Shown: positions 8,330 through 17,684 of the stretch, piece by piece
Numbering within the stretch: position 1 is the stretch's first letter
Layout of the letters: every line of letters starts with the position of its first letter
Origin: an uncultured Colwellia sp.
GTDB lineage: Bacteria; Pseudomonadota; Gammaproteobacteria; Enterobacterales; Alteromonadaceae
Length of the DNA stretch: 36,113 nt
Assembly: GCA_913061365.1 (NCBI GenBank)
Contig: CAJXUT010000006.1
Location: 1 to 36,113, forward strand
Direction: 5' to 3'
Made by a program: the position numbers and the translations under genes
Notes under the pieces: model-generated
Databases searched by the model: none
What the model saw: only the letters and a program-made list of their open reading frames with translations
What the model was told of the DNA's origin: nothing

Positions 8330-9076
8330 CTATTGGTTTCTCACCGAAATCCTCTTAGTTAGTTGTATTTCTATTTGATCTGAAACCTGCTGAAAATTAG
8401 CTTTATAAGCAATAATTTCAACATTAGCCTCCTGTGCTGCTTTAAGTAATTCGCTATATTTTTCATCAATATGGCTAGCAGCTGCAACATTATTTATACC
8501 ACTGTGTAGTATAGCAAAGAATAGCACAGCACGGTTGCCTTGTTGACTTAACGTGGTTAATTCACGTAAATGCTTCTGTCCTCTAACAGTAACGGAGTCA
8601 GGAAAAAAACCTTGGCCATCAGTGTTTTGTTTTACAGTTTGTCCAAGTAAAGTAACACTTTTAACTTCAATATAAGCATCTTTTACTGTTGGATTTGCGT
8701 TACTTTGGCTTAAAAAAATATCAATTTTTGAATTTTCATTACCGTATTTCACTTCCCGTTTAAGATATTGGTAGTTACTTAATTCGCTAATTAAATTCGT
8801 ATTAATTGCTTCCTCTACAAGCTGATTCGCACGCATGGTATTAACGCAAATAAAATGATTGTCTTTGGTTTGAGTTAACTCCCAGCTATAAGGATATTTA
8901 CGTTTGAGGTTAGTTGAGGTGCTGTACCATACAGTGTCACCAGTTGTTGCACACCCTGTCATAGCACCGGTATTAGCCACATGTATTGTGGTTTCTGTAC
9001 CATCTTCTAACGTAACATCTGCAAGGAAGCGCTTATAGCGTTTAATCAAGGTTGCTTTTTTTAAATTGATTTTCAT
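8330..9076 (-). CDS. sfsA: SfsA, DNA-binding/nuclease-fold protein
   Basis: SfsA (248 aa against 234 in E. coli) was described as a sugar fermentation stimulation protein and has a nuclease-like fold; its physiological role is not settled. Family signatures are [12 protein letters not shown], the [13 protein letters not shown] segment, and the [10 protein letters not shown] core with [16 protein letters not shown], whose acidic and Lys residues resemble a PD-(D/E)XK-type site. The start ATG shares its first base with the last base of the diguanylate cyclase stop codon (TAATG), implying translational coupling. sfsA next to dksA is a conserved gammaproteobacterial arrangement. Confidence 0.94.
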   Translation of the reverse strand: MKINLKKATLIKRYKRFLADVTLEDGTETTIHVANTGAMTGCATTGDTVWYSTSTNLKRKYPYSWELTQTKDNHFICVNTMRANQLVEEAINTNLISELSNYQYLKREVKYGNENSKIDIFLSQSNANPTVKDAYIEVKSVTLLGQTVKQNTDGQGFFPDSVTVRGQKHLRELTTLSQQGNRAVLFFAILHSGINNVAAASHIDEKYSELLKAAQEANVEIIAYKANFQQVSDQIEIQLTKRISVRNQ

Positions 9077-10740
9077 TATTTCTTGTCTTGTTTGTATTTA
9101 TACATTCGTTGATCGGCTAAAGATAAACACTCAGATTGGTTCTGAGTTTCAAAGCTTGTCGCAATACCAAAGCTTAGACCTGCACTTGCCCAACCTGATT
9201 GTTGTAATTCTTTTTCGATTTTAAGTAGTAACTTAGTCAACTCTACCAATAATGACTCGACATGATGGGGAGTATTAATATCTATTACCCAAATAAATTC
9301 ATCACCGCCACAGCGAAATATAGAACCTAAGTCTTGTAAGTTTTTCTGCATTATATTGGCTGTTGCAATCAGCATCTTATCACCTTCATCATGGCCAAAT
9401 TCATCATTAATCTTTTTAAATCCATCAAGATCAATAAATGTGATGCAATAGTCTCCCTCTAAATTCGCTAATTTTTCATTTTGGGCAAAGCGATTGCCAA
9501 TCTGGGTTAGTGGATCAATACGAGAAATTGCATAATTTCGATGAAATTCTTTTTGTTGGATTTGTAACCATTCTGCTAGCGACAGAAGAATGCACATACA
9601 ATCAATGGTTAAGGCAACCTGTACAATAACTTCAAGGGGAAGGTTCCAGTCTACTTTATAGAGATGAGATAAAATATATCCTGTTAATGTGAGGCTGTAT
9701 ATCAAGTTGCCTATTAAGTAATATTTTGCTCTAAAATCTTTTTTTGCCAGCATAAGTATGCCTGTGCCAATGCAAAGAGGTATCCAAAACATGGCGATGA
9801 TATGTGATATTACAAAGCTTTGTGTAAAAGGAATAAACGGCATGATTATGCCAAAGGTTAAACAGATTATTGACAGTAAATTAAATACCTTAGTTAATGT
9901 AGGATGTTCTTTTTTACAGTTGAATAGCAACTTAGTAAATTGACTAGCAGAAGCTATTGCAAAAGGAAAAATAATAATACCGCTATAAACAGGATTAAAT
10001 GTAGATACTGTGAATAAATGGCCGAAACTTCCCGATGCGGTAAACCAACCTAAACCTTGTATACCGATATAACCTGTACAGGCTAATGTAACTAAGTATT
10101 TGGTTCTAAGATAAATAAAGAAAGCAATTAAGGCTAGCGTCATCATAACGGTGAATGAAATAGAAGTGACGCTATTTATTAAGAACTGTTTTTGATAAAA
10201 CTCTGTTTTGCTATAAAGCTCTACCACAACAGGTGTTGCAAACATTTTTGCCTGAATAAACACCCAAAGTGTGCCATTTTCTTTTGGTTTTAGTGGCAGA
10301 GAAAAAGCTTGAGAGTGCGCTAATCTTGGGTTAGTGCTTCCCATCTGACCAAAGTTTTCTAGTTGTATTGGTTTACCACTGTCAGGTTGCCAGTACGCCG
10401 TTCCTATGTCTAAGTAAACAGCATGAATATTAATAAACCAAGTGTCATTTTTGATTTTAAGATTAGATAATTTTATTTTTGTTATATAGGCTCCACTTCC
10501 TCCAAAAGTAGATTTAACATTATTTGAATCAGCATAGAGTTGAGCTAATGATGAAAAAGTAGGATTTGTTTCTAAGCTTTGAGTTTGATGCCATAAACTC
10601 TGTTCGTTTAATTCAATTCTACTGTGGTCATCTAGTTTTACGTATGGTTGTGCGCCTATTGAGTAGGTGAACATTGAAAAAAATAAAAGGGTAATGCATA
10701 TCGCATTTTTTATTCTAATGCCCATTTCATAGTGATGCAT
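9076..10740 (-). CDS. Membrane diguanylate cyclase (7TMR-DISM type sensor + GGDEF)
   Basis: 554 aa. An N-terminal signal/membrane segment (about residues 10-30) is followed by a periplasmic region to about residue 185 that resembles a 7TMR-DISM extracellular domain. About seven hydrophobic helices follow (about 190-385), then a short helical linker and a C-terminal GGDEF domain. The cyclase domain has [25 protein letters not shown] and an intact GGDEF, so it should make cyclic di-GMP. The RxxD inhibitory site expected just before GGDEF is absent (QDLG there), so product inhibition at that site is not expected. Start: M1, or M6, five codons further in. It overlaps sfsA by one base. Confidence 0.9.
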   Translation of the reverse strand: MHHYEMGIRIKNAICITLLFFSMFTYSIGAQPYVKLDDHSRIELNEQSLWHQTQSLETNPTFSSLAQLYADSNNVKSTFGGSGAYITKIKLSNLKIKNDTWFINIHAVYLDIGTAYWQPDSGKPIQLENFGQMGSTNPRLAHSQAFSLPLKPKENGTLWVFIQAKMFATPVVVELYSKTEFYQKQFLINSVTSISFTVMMTLALIAFFIYLRTKYLVTLACTGYIGIQGLGWFTASGSFGHLFTVSTFNPVYSGIIIFPFAIASASQFTKLLFNCKKEHPTLTKVFNLLSIICLTFGIIMPFIPFTQSFVISHIIAMFWIPLCIGTGILMLAKKDFRAKYYLIGNLIYSLTLTGYILSHLYKVDWNLPLEVIVQVALTIDCMCILLSLAEWLQIQQKEFHRNYAISRIDPLTQIGNRFAQNEKLANLEGDYCITFIDLDGFKKINDEFGHDEGDKMLIATANIMQKNLQDLGSIFRCGGDEFIWVIDINTPHHVESLLVELTKLLLKIEKELQQSGWASAGLSFGIATSFETQNQSECLSLADQRMYKYKQDKK

Positions 10741-10937
10741 AAAAATTAAAATATCCTTATAACTCGTTCATATAGCACAGTCACATTATGCTAACACTAT
10801 CAGAGTATAACAAGATAAATTGATTAGGAAATATAGAAGAAGTTGCAAGAAAAAGTGATTGATTGAGCTACTGTTAACCTAAGGACGTAAATTGAACCCA
10901 TTTTGAAAGAGTGACTGCTTTATCGTTATAACTGTTA

Positions 10938-10955
10938 AGTTTATCCGGATAAACT
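10938..10955. repeat. Perfect 18-base palindrome
   Basis: AGTTTATCCGGATAAACT is an uninterrupted perfect palindrome in the 269-base gap between the unknown 131-aa gene and the diguanylate cyclase gene, 198 bases upstream of the latter's start. It has no loop and no T-run on either side, so a transcription-factor operator is more likely than a terminator. The regulator is unknown. Confidence 0.5.
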
Positions 10956-11009
10956 ACTCTATTATTTTGGAATAATTTAAAAACACAAATATATGAAGAA
11001 AATAGATTA

Positions 11010-11405
11010 TTAATGAATAAAACTATCTAACCAAGATTTAGCATTTTTAGCATCACTAAAAAAATTAAATTGAACTGAGCTACTTTGGTAAATGCGTTGT
11101 AGCTGCATTTGAAGCGTATCAGCATAGGAACTATTCATTATTACAACAGCAATCGCTACCATGCCATTTTCTACCCGATAGTGGGTTGTTTCAATTAAAT
11201 TTTGTTCTGCTTCAGGGGTAATTATACTATTACCTTTAAATGAAACTAATGATGCCCATGGCTTATGACGCATTTTTTGAGTGACAACTTTAATATCTCG
11301 ATCAAATTGCTCTGTGATAACCTCATCGAAAGGGCCGTGAGCATCAATTAATAAAATATTGTTTTGTTGTTCAATGCTATAGTTTGCGTGTTTAGAATGC
11401 TGCAT
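11010..11405 (-). CDS. Hypothetical protein, possibly STAS-like
   Basis: 131 aa, not recognised with confidence. It is soluble, with no signal peptide or membrane helix. The pattern suggests alternating beta strands and helices: a first strand NNILLIDAHGPFD, then KPWASLVSFKG, ITPEAEQNLIETT, GMVAIAVVIMNS and a C-terminal FFSDAKNAKSWLDSF. This resembles STAS/SpoIIAA-like domain proteins, where the last helix often reads D...A..WL. That is inference only. The start ATG has AAGGA eight bases upstream, a good ribosome binding site, which supports it as a real gene. It is transcribed away from hrpB and toward the diguanylate cyclase gene. Confidence 0.75.
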   Translation of the reverse strand: MQHSKHANYSIEQQNNILLIDAHGPFDEVITEQFDRDIKVVTQKMRHKPWASLVSFKGNSIITPEAEQNLIETTHYRVENGMVAIAVVIMNSSYADTLQMQLQRIYQSSSVQFNFFSDAKNAKSWLDSFIH

Positions 11406-11580
11406 GAATGATTCCTTCTATAATTAAGTATAGTCGTACCCTATTGATATCAATTTTTGAAGCATTTGCCAAGTAAGTACATTTTATATTATTTGCAAGT
11501 TTATCTTTAGCTACTTATTCATGATGTTGCAACTGGTCTGCGTATTATCGTTAATTGCTATAACGATCAAAGTGTAAAAT

Positions 11581-11589
11581 TGTTATAAT
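11581..11589 (+). promoter_or_regulatory. Extended -10 promoter for hrpB
   Basis: TGTTATAAT at 11581-11589 is a perfect extended -10 element (TG, one base, TATAAT). No good -35 is seen 16-18 bases upstream, as is common for extended -10 promoters. Transcription would start near 11596, leaving about 33 bases of leader before the ATG at 11629. Confidence 0.6.
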
Positions 11590-11628
11590 GCTTCATTGTT
11601 TATATTGCCACTCTATTGTTTAGCTTAT

Positions 11629-14193
11629 ATGTCAGCACCAAATATCTTGCCTATTGAGACGATTAAAACTCATCTTTGTCAGGTATTAATAGAGCATCCT
11701 ACTGTTATGCTATCTGCTCCTCCGGGGGCTGGTAAGTCAACTTGCTTGCCTTTATGGCTGCTTAGTATTGAAAAATTTTTAACAAAAAAAATTTATTTAT
11801 TACAGCCCCGTCGGCTTGCAGTAAAAAATATTGCAACTTATCTTGCTAGCCAACTAAATGAGCCTGTGGGGAAAACAGTCGGTTATCGTTTGCGAAATGA
11901 AAAAAAAGTATCAGACAATACTCGCTTGGAAGTGATCACTGAGGGGATTTTAACGCAAATAATTCAGCAAGATGCTGAGCTTGCTCATTGTGCTTTAGTG
12001 GTTTTTGACGAATTTCATGAACGTAGTTTGCAAGGCGATCTAGCTTTTGCATTAACACGGGATATTCAACAAGGGCTGCGGGACGATTTGAAAATATTGC
12101 TGATGTCAGCAACCCTTGATACCGATTATCTAAATAAAGCTCTGCCTGATGCCATTGCTGTTGCTAGCGAAGGAAGAAGTTACCCTGTAGACATTATTTA
12201 TAATGCACCGTCTAACATTCAGCGTTGGCGAACTCATGCATTAAACGTTATTAAACAACAAGCGTATGAACACCAAGGATCTACACTCGTTTTTCTTCCC
12301 GGCATTGCTGATATTCGTTTTATAGCACAAGCATTGAGCGCAAATACAACCGATGATTTATTACTTTGCCCTTTGTTTGGTGATCTCACCTTAAAGCAGC
12401 AGCAACAAGCAATTGAACCCTGTAAATCGGGTAGGCGAAAATTAGTTTTAGCGACAAATATTGCTGAAACGTCACTGACTATTGAAGGCGTTAGCTTAGT
12501 TATTGATTGTGGCTTTGAAAAGGTTGCAAGTTATGACAGTGCTAGCTTAATGAATAAATTGGTGCAAAAACAAATAGCCAAATCTTCTGCAATACAGCGT
12601 GCTGGGCGAGCAGGACGTATAATGGCAGGTAAGTGTATTCGTTTGTATGCAAAAGATGAATTTGAACGCAGACCAGAACAAAGTGTTAATGATATTCAAC
12701 AAGCTGATTTGCTACCTACGTTAATCGAAGCAGCAAGGTGGGGAGTGAGTACATTAGCTGATTTACCCGTTTTAGAACTCCCTACACCAAATAAAGAGCA
12801 ACAAGCATGGCAAGAACTTAAAAGTTTAGCCATTATAGATCAGCATAATCGACTCACTAAACATGGCGATCAAGTTGCGCAGTTACCTTGTCATCCTCGG
12901 TTTGCTCATATGTTACTTTGCGCCAAAATGCTTTCTAAGAATGACCTATCGCAAAACCACACGGAAAAGCTTACTTTTCTCGCTTGTATCATGACTGCAT
13001 TATTAGAAGAACGAGATATTTTACCCAATGAATACAGTCAGTTTGACTGTAATTTTGAGCACAGAATATCTCAGTTGCTGACTCAATGGCATAAACCTAA
13101 TGGCAAGCTTACTAATATTATTAAACAAGTTAAAACTTTAGCCCGCAAAATGAAACTATCAGCTGTTGATTCTTTGGTTAAAACGGAGCTGGGGCTAGAT
13201 AAAACAGGGCTTTTACTAGCTTATGCATATCCTGAACGAGTTGCAAAAGCACGTGGGGCGTTAGGAGATTTTATTTGTGCTAATGGTAAAGGTGTCAGCT
13301 TAAGTGAGCAGGATGCTTTAGCAGGAGAGAGTTTTCTGGTGATTGCCGATTTAATGCAGTCTCAAGGCATTTTACAAGTTCGCTTGGCTGCCACCATAGA
13401 TTTACCTCAAATAGAGCAAGTGTTTTCGAAAGAAATAACACAGCACGAAGTGGCTATGTTTGATCAATCAAGCGGGAAAATTGTGGCACGATCACAAACT
13501 AAACTTGCTGCACTTATGTTGCAAGATAAAATAAGCAGCAATACGTTAACAAACAAAAGTATCGCTAAAATGTGGTGCGAACTTGTTAGACAAAAAGGCT
13601 TAAGTTTTCTAAATTGGCAAGATAGAGACCGTGAATTGCAAGCTAGATGGCAGTGGTTGAATGATTTTTATCCAAACTATGATTTACCTGATATCAGTGA
13701 AAAAGCATTACTAGAAACTCTACCTGATTGGTTTGCGCCTTTTGTAGGTGAAATAAAATCAACCGCAAAGCTAAGTAAATTAGATTTATCATCAATGTTA
13801 TTATCTTTACTTAATTATCAACAGCAGCAGATATTAAAGCAAGCAGCACCAAGTGTGTTTATTGGTCCAACGGGACGTCATTGTCCTATTCGTTATTCAA
13901 AAGAAAAATCACCGAAAGTATCATTACCAATGCAAGAGCTTTATGGAACAATACAAACACCAACAATAGGAAATATAAATAATAATCAAGGAATTCCTTT
14001 ATTATTAGAGCTATTATCGCCGGCGCAGCGTCCAATTCAAGTAACACAAGATTTAGCTAAATTTTGGGCAGGGAGTTATCAAGCGGTAAAAAAGGATATG
14101 AAGGCAAATTATCCAAGACACTTTTGGCCCGATGATCCGGTAAATGCAGAGCCAACCAATAAGACTAAACGACATTTAAAAAATAAAAATTAG
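11629..14193 (+). CDS. hrpB: ATP-dependent helicase HrpB
   Basis: HrpB (854 aa) is a large DEAH-type helicase of unclear substrate, related to HrpA. The helicase core has SAPPGAGKST (Walker A), VVFDEFHERS (DEFH in place of DEAH), MSATLD (motif III), LATNIAETSLTIEG and QRAGRAGR (motif VI). The C-terminal HrpB domain ends with LLELLSPAQRPIQVTQDLAKFW and YPRHFWPDDP, both family signatures. The frame opens earlier, at a TTG at 11596, but that falls on the predicted transcription start, and ATG at 11629 aligns with the E. coli N-terminus. mrcB follows 14 bases later, an association also seen in E. coli. Confidence 0.95.
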   Translation: MSAPNILPIETIKTHLCQVLIEHPTVMLSAPPGAGKSTCLPLWLLSIEKFLTKKIYLLQPRRLAVKNIATYLASQLNEPVGKTVGYRLRNEKKVSDNTRLEVITEGILTQIIQQDAELAHCALVVFDEFHERSLQGDLAFALTRDIQQGLRDDLKILLMSATLDTDYLNKALPDAIAVASEGRSYPVDIIYNAPSNIQRWRTHALNVIKQQAYEHQGSTLVFLPGIADIRFIAQALSANTTDDLLLCPLFGDLTLKQQQQAIEPCKSGRRKLVLATNIAETSLTIEGVSLVIDCGFEKVASYDSASLMNKLVQKQIAKSSAIQRAGRAGRIMAGKCIRLYAKDEFERRPEQSVNDIQQADLLPTLIEAARWGVSTLADLPVLELPTPNKEQQAWQELKSLAIIDQHNRLTKHGDQVAQLPCHPRFAHMLLCAKMLSKNDLSQNHTEKLTFLACIMTALLEERDILPNEYSQFDCNFEHRISQLLTQWHKPNGKLTNIIKQVKTLARKMKLSAVDSLVKTELGLDKTGLLLAYAYPERVAKARGALGDFICANGKGVSLSEQDALAGESFLVIADLMQSQGILQVRLAATIDLPQIEQVFSKEITQHEVAMFDQSSGKIVARSQTKLAALMLQDKISSNTLTNKSIAKMWCELVRQKGLSFLNWQDRDRELQARWQWLNDFYPNYDLPDISEKALLETLPDWFAPFVGEIKSTAKLSKLDLSSMLLSLLNYQQQQILKQAAPSVFIGPTGRHCPIRYSKEKSPKVSLPMQELYGTIQTPTIGNINNNQGIPLLLELLSPAQRPIQVTQDLAKFWAGSYQAVKKDMKANYPRHFWPDDPVNAEPTNKTKRHLKNKN

Positions 14194-14207
14194 GACTGCA
14201 TGAATTT

Positions 14208-16559
14208 ATGTCTACCAAGAAGAAAACTGAAAAATTAGTAAGTTCAAATAAATCGTGGATACGTTGGTTAGCAATAACTGGGATTAAATCAGTTATTGCA
14301 CTTGCGTTTGTTCTCGCTATTTTTATGATTTATTTGGATGCAAAAGTACAAAGAACTTTTGAGGGTCAACGATGGCAAGTACCTGCGCAAATTTATGGTC
14401 AAATCGAGTCATTTAAAGTTGGCGATGAAATTAATCCCAGTATCATTGCAAAGTCTTTAAAAATAAATGGCTATAGCAAAGTAGCATTTGCTAATTCACC
14501 TGGGGAGTTTGCTCAATCTTCTCGTCGCTTTATTATTTATCGTCGCGCGTTTAACTTTCCAGATGTAGCGCAGAATAGTAATGAAAATGTAAGTGGTGCA
14601 GTACGTTTAACAATCGACTTTAAAAATAATAAAGTGACTAAACTATTTACACAAGATAGATCTGTTGAGCAAATTAAGCTTGAACCAACTTTACTTGCGA
14701 GATTAGTACCAGATAATAAAGAAGACAGAATTCTAGTGGCATTAGAGCAGATGCCAACGCTTTTAATTGATACCTTATTGTTAATTGAAGACCGTAATTT
14801 TTACCATCATCAAGGTGTTTCTCCATTAAGTATCTTACGTGCTTTATATAATAATATTGTTGCAGGTCGTACGGTGCAAGGGGGAAGTACGTTAACGCAG
14901 CAGCTTGTTAAAAATATGTTTTTAACGCGTGAGCGTACACTCATACGTAAAATTAAAGAAGCGCTAATGTCGATTATTATCGAAGTGCGTTATAGCAAAG
15001 ACCAATTGCTTGAGGCTTATGTTAATGAAGTTTATTTAGGTCAACATTATGCTAATGGTATTTATGGCTTTGGTTTAGCATCAAAATTTTATTTTGGTAA
15101 ACCCCTAGAGTCGTTAGATAGTGGACAAATGGCTTTGCTTGTAGCCCAAGTGAAAGGGCCTAGCTATTACGACCCTTGGCGTCATCCAAAACGAGCGAAA
15201 GCACGTCGTGATTTAATTTTACGCTTAATGTTTGAGCAAAATTTTCTCTCTGTTAAGGAATTTGAACAAACACTTACCTCGTCATTATCAGTTCGCAAGC
15301 ACCGCCGCTTTAAAACAGATAAATACCCAGCATTTTTACAATTGGTTAAACGAGAACTTAATCAGCACTTAACCACATACCAACAAAAAACAGGTATTCA
15401 AGTTTTTACCGGTTTTTCTCATGTTGCCCAACAGCTATTAGAAGAAAGTGTAAATAGCCAACTTGTCGAATTAGAAAAAGCACATCATCAAAAAGACTTA
15501 CAAGCAGCTATGATTGTTACGGATATTGAAAGTGCTGAAATTCGTGCGTTAGTGGGAGATAGACAAAATGGTTTTGCAGGGTTTAATCGTGCACTCGACG
15601 CCAAAAGGCCAGTGGGCTCATTAATTAAACCGGCTATTTATATGGCTGCATTGGAGCGCTTTGAGCAATTTAACTTTGCCAGTTTACTTGCTGATGAACC
15701 GATAACATTGAGAAGTGATGCAAGTGATAATGACCAAGGGAAAAAGTGGCAACCTAAAAATTATGATGGTAAATATCGCCACCAAGTGCCACTAATTGAT
15801 GGGTTAGTTAAATCATTAAATATTCCTACTGTAAATTTAGGCATGAACATAGGGTTAGAAAATATTGCTGATGCTATTCATTTACTGGGCTACAAAGATG
15901 ACATTATCACGCGTCCTTCTATGTTATTAGGCGCTTTAAATATGTCGCCATTACAAATTAATCAAATGTATATAGCCCTAGCAAGACGAGGCGAATTAGA
16001 GCAAGTTCATGCTATTAATCAAGTGGTTTCCTCTTATGGTGAAACACTATGGGAGTTTGAACCGAATGTAACTAAGGTTATTTCAACAGACGTTGCCTAC
16101 CTTTTAGATTATGCGTTAATGCAGGTAACACAAACAGGTACAGCTAAATCTCTTAGTTGGCGATTAAAAAATACAAAAATAGCCGGCAAAACAGGAACCA
16201 GTAATGATTTGCGCGATAGTTGGTTTATAGGGTTTGATGAGAAAAACCTAGTGACGACTTGGGTAGGTAAAGATAATAATAAAACAACAGGCTTAACAGG
16301 AAGTAGCGGCGCTTTGTTACTTTTTAGTCAATACCTTAAAAAACAGGGCGTAGTTAACAGAAATATATATCAGCCTGAAGCTATCGCTATGACAGAGTTT
16401 GAAATTGAAACAGGCAATGCGGTCACATCACACTGTGCTCATACTAAAATATACCCTGCAATAGCCGCTGGTATATCAGTTAGCAAAGATTGTTTAGAAG
16501 AACGAAGTGATAAACAGTCGTGGTTAGAAAAACTATTTAGTTATACTCAAGCGAAATAA
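14208..16559 (+). CDS. mrcB: Penicillin-binding protein 1B, bifunctional
   Basis: 783-aa class A PBP anchored in the inner membrane, polymerising and cross-linking peptidoglycan. One transmembrane helix lies at about residues 20-43 after a Lys-rich cytoplasmic tail. A UB2H-like regulatory segment follows (VPAQIYGQIESF...). The glycosyltransferase domain has EDRNFYHHQG at about 194-203 with the catalytic Glu, then GGSTLTQQLVKN and EAYVNEVYLGQ. The transpeptidase domain has SLIK with nucleophile Ser471, SLN, and KTGT at 661-664. All catalytic motifs are intact. It is shorter than the 844-aa E. coli protein, mostly at the ends. It probably shares the hrpB transcript. Confidence 0.95.
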   Translation: MSTKKKTEKLVSSNKSWIRWLAITGIKSVIALAFVLAIFMIYLDAKVQRTFEGQRWQVPAQIYGQIESFKVGDEINPSIIAKSLKINGYSKVAFANSPGEFAQSSRRFIIYRRAFNFPDVAQNSNENVSGAVRLTIDFKNNKVTKLFTQDRSVEQIKLEPTLLARLVPDNKEDRILVALEQMPTLLIDTLLLIEDRNFYHHQGVSPLSILRALYNNIVAGRTVQGGSTLTQQLVKNMFLTRERTLIRKIKEALMSIIIEVRYSKDQLLEAYVNEVYLGQHYANGIYGFGLASKFYFGKPLESLDSGQMALLVAQVKGPSYYDPWRHPKRAKARRDLILRLMFEQNFLSVKEFEQTLTSSLSVRKHRRFKTDKYPAFLQLVKRELNQHLTTYQQKTGIQVFTGFSHVAQQLLEESVNSQLVELEKAHHQKDLQAAMIVTDIESAEIRALVGDRQNGFAGFNRALDAKRPVGSLIKPAIYMAALERFEQFNFASLLADEPITLRSDASDNDQGKKWQPKNYDGKYRHQVPLIDGLVKSLNIPTVNLGMNIGLENIADAIHLLGYKDDIITRPSMLLGALNMSPLQINQMYIALARRGELEQVHAINQVVSSYGETLWEFEPNVTKVISTDVAYLLDYALMQVTQTGTAKSLSWRLKNTKIAGKTGTSNDLRDSWFIGFDEKNLVTTWVGKDNNKTTGLTGSSGALLLFSQYLKKQGVVNRNIYQPEAIAMTEFEIETGNAVTSHCAHTKIYPAIAAGISVSKDCLEERSDKQSWLEKLFSYTQAK

Positions 16560-16597
16560 AACAACTTCAAACGGCATGAATAAATTCTTGAAGTTGT
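16555..16597. terminator. Convergent bidirectional terminator
   Basis: ACAACTTCAA (16561-16570) and TTGAAGTTGT (16588-16597) form a perfect 10-base stem with a 17-base loop, between the mrcB stop and the convergent DUF3718-like gene. On the minus strand a TTTTATTT run follows, giving a good intrinsic terminator. On the plus strand the tail is weaker (TATTTATATTTTATTT). It overlaps the mrcB stop codon. Confidence 0.7.
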
Positions 16598-16613
16598 GGT
16601 ATTTATATTTTAT

Positions 16614-16964
16614 TTACAGAGTAAAAGTGACTTTAAGTTTTTCTTTAGAGGCAAGATCAATAATCTTGGTTGTGCCTAGGCTTTGTTGTAGCTTTGCAGC
16701 CGTTTTATCTGCACCATAGCTCTCAGCAAAACTAATAATATCTTGACCATTACATACAACTTTTAACGCGATTGTCTTATCTTTCAAATGATAAGAGTTA
16801 GCTGTTTTTTTGTATTGGTAGACTTTATTTGTTGTAACTGATTTGCAGACATTTACTAAGGCTTGCTCTACTCGTGGATCCATTGCTGCATGGCTTGTTG
16901 AACTAAGTGCCAATAAAGGAGCTGCGATAGTTAAAGCGATAACAGTGTTTTTTAAAATTTTCAT
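16614..16964 (-). CDS. Small secreted protein, DUF3718-like
   Basis: 116 aa. The N-terminus MKILKNTVIALTIAAPLLAL, ending near SHA-AMDP, is a clear signal peptide, so the mature protein of about 90 residues should be periplasmic. The mature part has two Cys (VNVCKS and KVVCNG) that could form a disulfide, and ends in LKVTFTL. The pattern of one Cys near each end of a short domain with a preceding 'E.ALVNVC' resembles DUF3718 proteins of Shewanella and Colwellia; their function is unknown. ATG at 16964 is preferred over the upstream TTG/ATG because GGAG lies six bases before it. Confidence 0.8.
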   Translation of the reverse strand: MKILKNTVIALTIAAPLLALSSTSHAAMDPRVEQALVNVCKSVTTNKVYQYKKTANSYHLKDKTIALKVVCNGQDIISFAESYGADKTAAKLQQSLGTTKIIDLASKEKLKVTFTL

Positions 16965-17350
16965 TATATTCTCCATCAATTGTTATCTTTACGAAAAGGA
17001 CTCTATTTCGCCTTAACAATAGTGGACTATTTTTTAAAATAAGTTGTTAACACTTATCGAGAGTGTGTAACAAAAGAAATTCTTATATTAAAATTGGCAT
17101 CTTTAAGTTTTTGATCTTTATCTATTGTTTTTATATATGGTGTGCAGAGTGTGTAAATCCATTTACATTTTGTGATAATCAGACATATAAAACAGATGAA
17201 ATATTTTCTATTAAATTTACTTATAAGAAATATAGGAGAGGATTAATATAAATTAATACTGGTTTTATATACAGTCAAAGGGTTGTTGTGGTATCGTGTT
17301 GCTATACGTTGTAATATTTTTAAGTTCACAAATATAACTAAGGAATAATA
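16965..17350. other. 386-base AT-rich spacer between divergent genes
   Basis: Holds the promoter regions of the DUF3718-like gene and yebG. Seen here are a 14-base palindrome AATAGTGGACTATT at 17018-17031 (upstream of the DUF3718-like gene) and a LexA-box-like site at 17257-17276. A 62-codon open frame at 17063-17251 is AT-driven, Cys/Phe/Tyr-rich and not convincing as a gene. Confidence 0.55.
17257..17276 (+). promoter_or_regulatory. Putative LexA (SOS) box upstream of yebG
   Basis: The site reads TACTGG-TTTTATAT-ACAGTC. Against the gammaproteobacterial LexA consensus CTGT-N8-ACAG it matches seven of the eight conserved bases (CTGG in place of CTGT), with the usual TA-rich centre and flanking TA. 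It lies 74 bases upstream of yebG, a known LexA-controlled gene in E. coli. Confidence 0.65.
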
Positions 17351-17656
17351 ATGGCAGTTGAAAGTCGATTTGTCGTCATTAGACATGGGGTGGAGGCAAA
17401 AACATTTATGGATAAGAAATCAGCAGATGATTATGACAAAATGTTGGATATGGCTGATAATTTAGCTGATGTCTTTGCAAATTCATCAATAGAGCTAAGC
17501 GAAACCGTGAGTGAAGAATTGAGTATCTATTTAGCTCAACACCGAGATGAGGTATTAGTTGCGTTACTAGCGAAAAAACCACCGCAAAAAACGCCTACAA
17601 AAAAAGCAGCGAAAAAGCCCGTTGAAAAGGAAGCTGAAAAAGCTTCAGCTAAATAA
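17351..17656 (+). CDS. yebG: YebG family DNA-damage-inducible protein
   Basis: 101 aa. The N-terminal MAVESRFVVIRHG and the segment SADDYDKMLDMADNLADVF match E. coli YebG (MAVEVKYVVIREG, ADAYDKMLDTADLL). ELSIYLAQHRDEVLVALL fits the following helical part. The C-terminus is a Lys/Ala/Pro-rich tail (KKPPQKTPTKKAAKKP) different from E. coli, likely disordered and possibly nucleic-acid-binding. In E. coli yebG is induced in the SOS response, and a LexA-like box lies upstream here. Its molecular role is unknown. The start has AAGGA about seven bases upstream. Confidence 0.9.
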   Translation: MAVESRFVVIRHGVEAKTFMDKKSADDYDKMLDMADNLADVFANSSIELSETVSEELSIYLAQHRDEVLVALLAKKPPQKTPTKKAAKKPVEKEAEKASAK

Positions 17657-17684
17657 AGTAAGGTAAGTTAACTGATTATTATTG

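Noticed and set aside
17063-17251. 62-codon open frame upstream of yebG
   Set aside because: AT-driven, no clear ribosome site, unusual composition, and it lies in a spacer that holds regulatory sites. It cannot be excluded, but there is no positive support.
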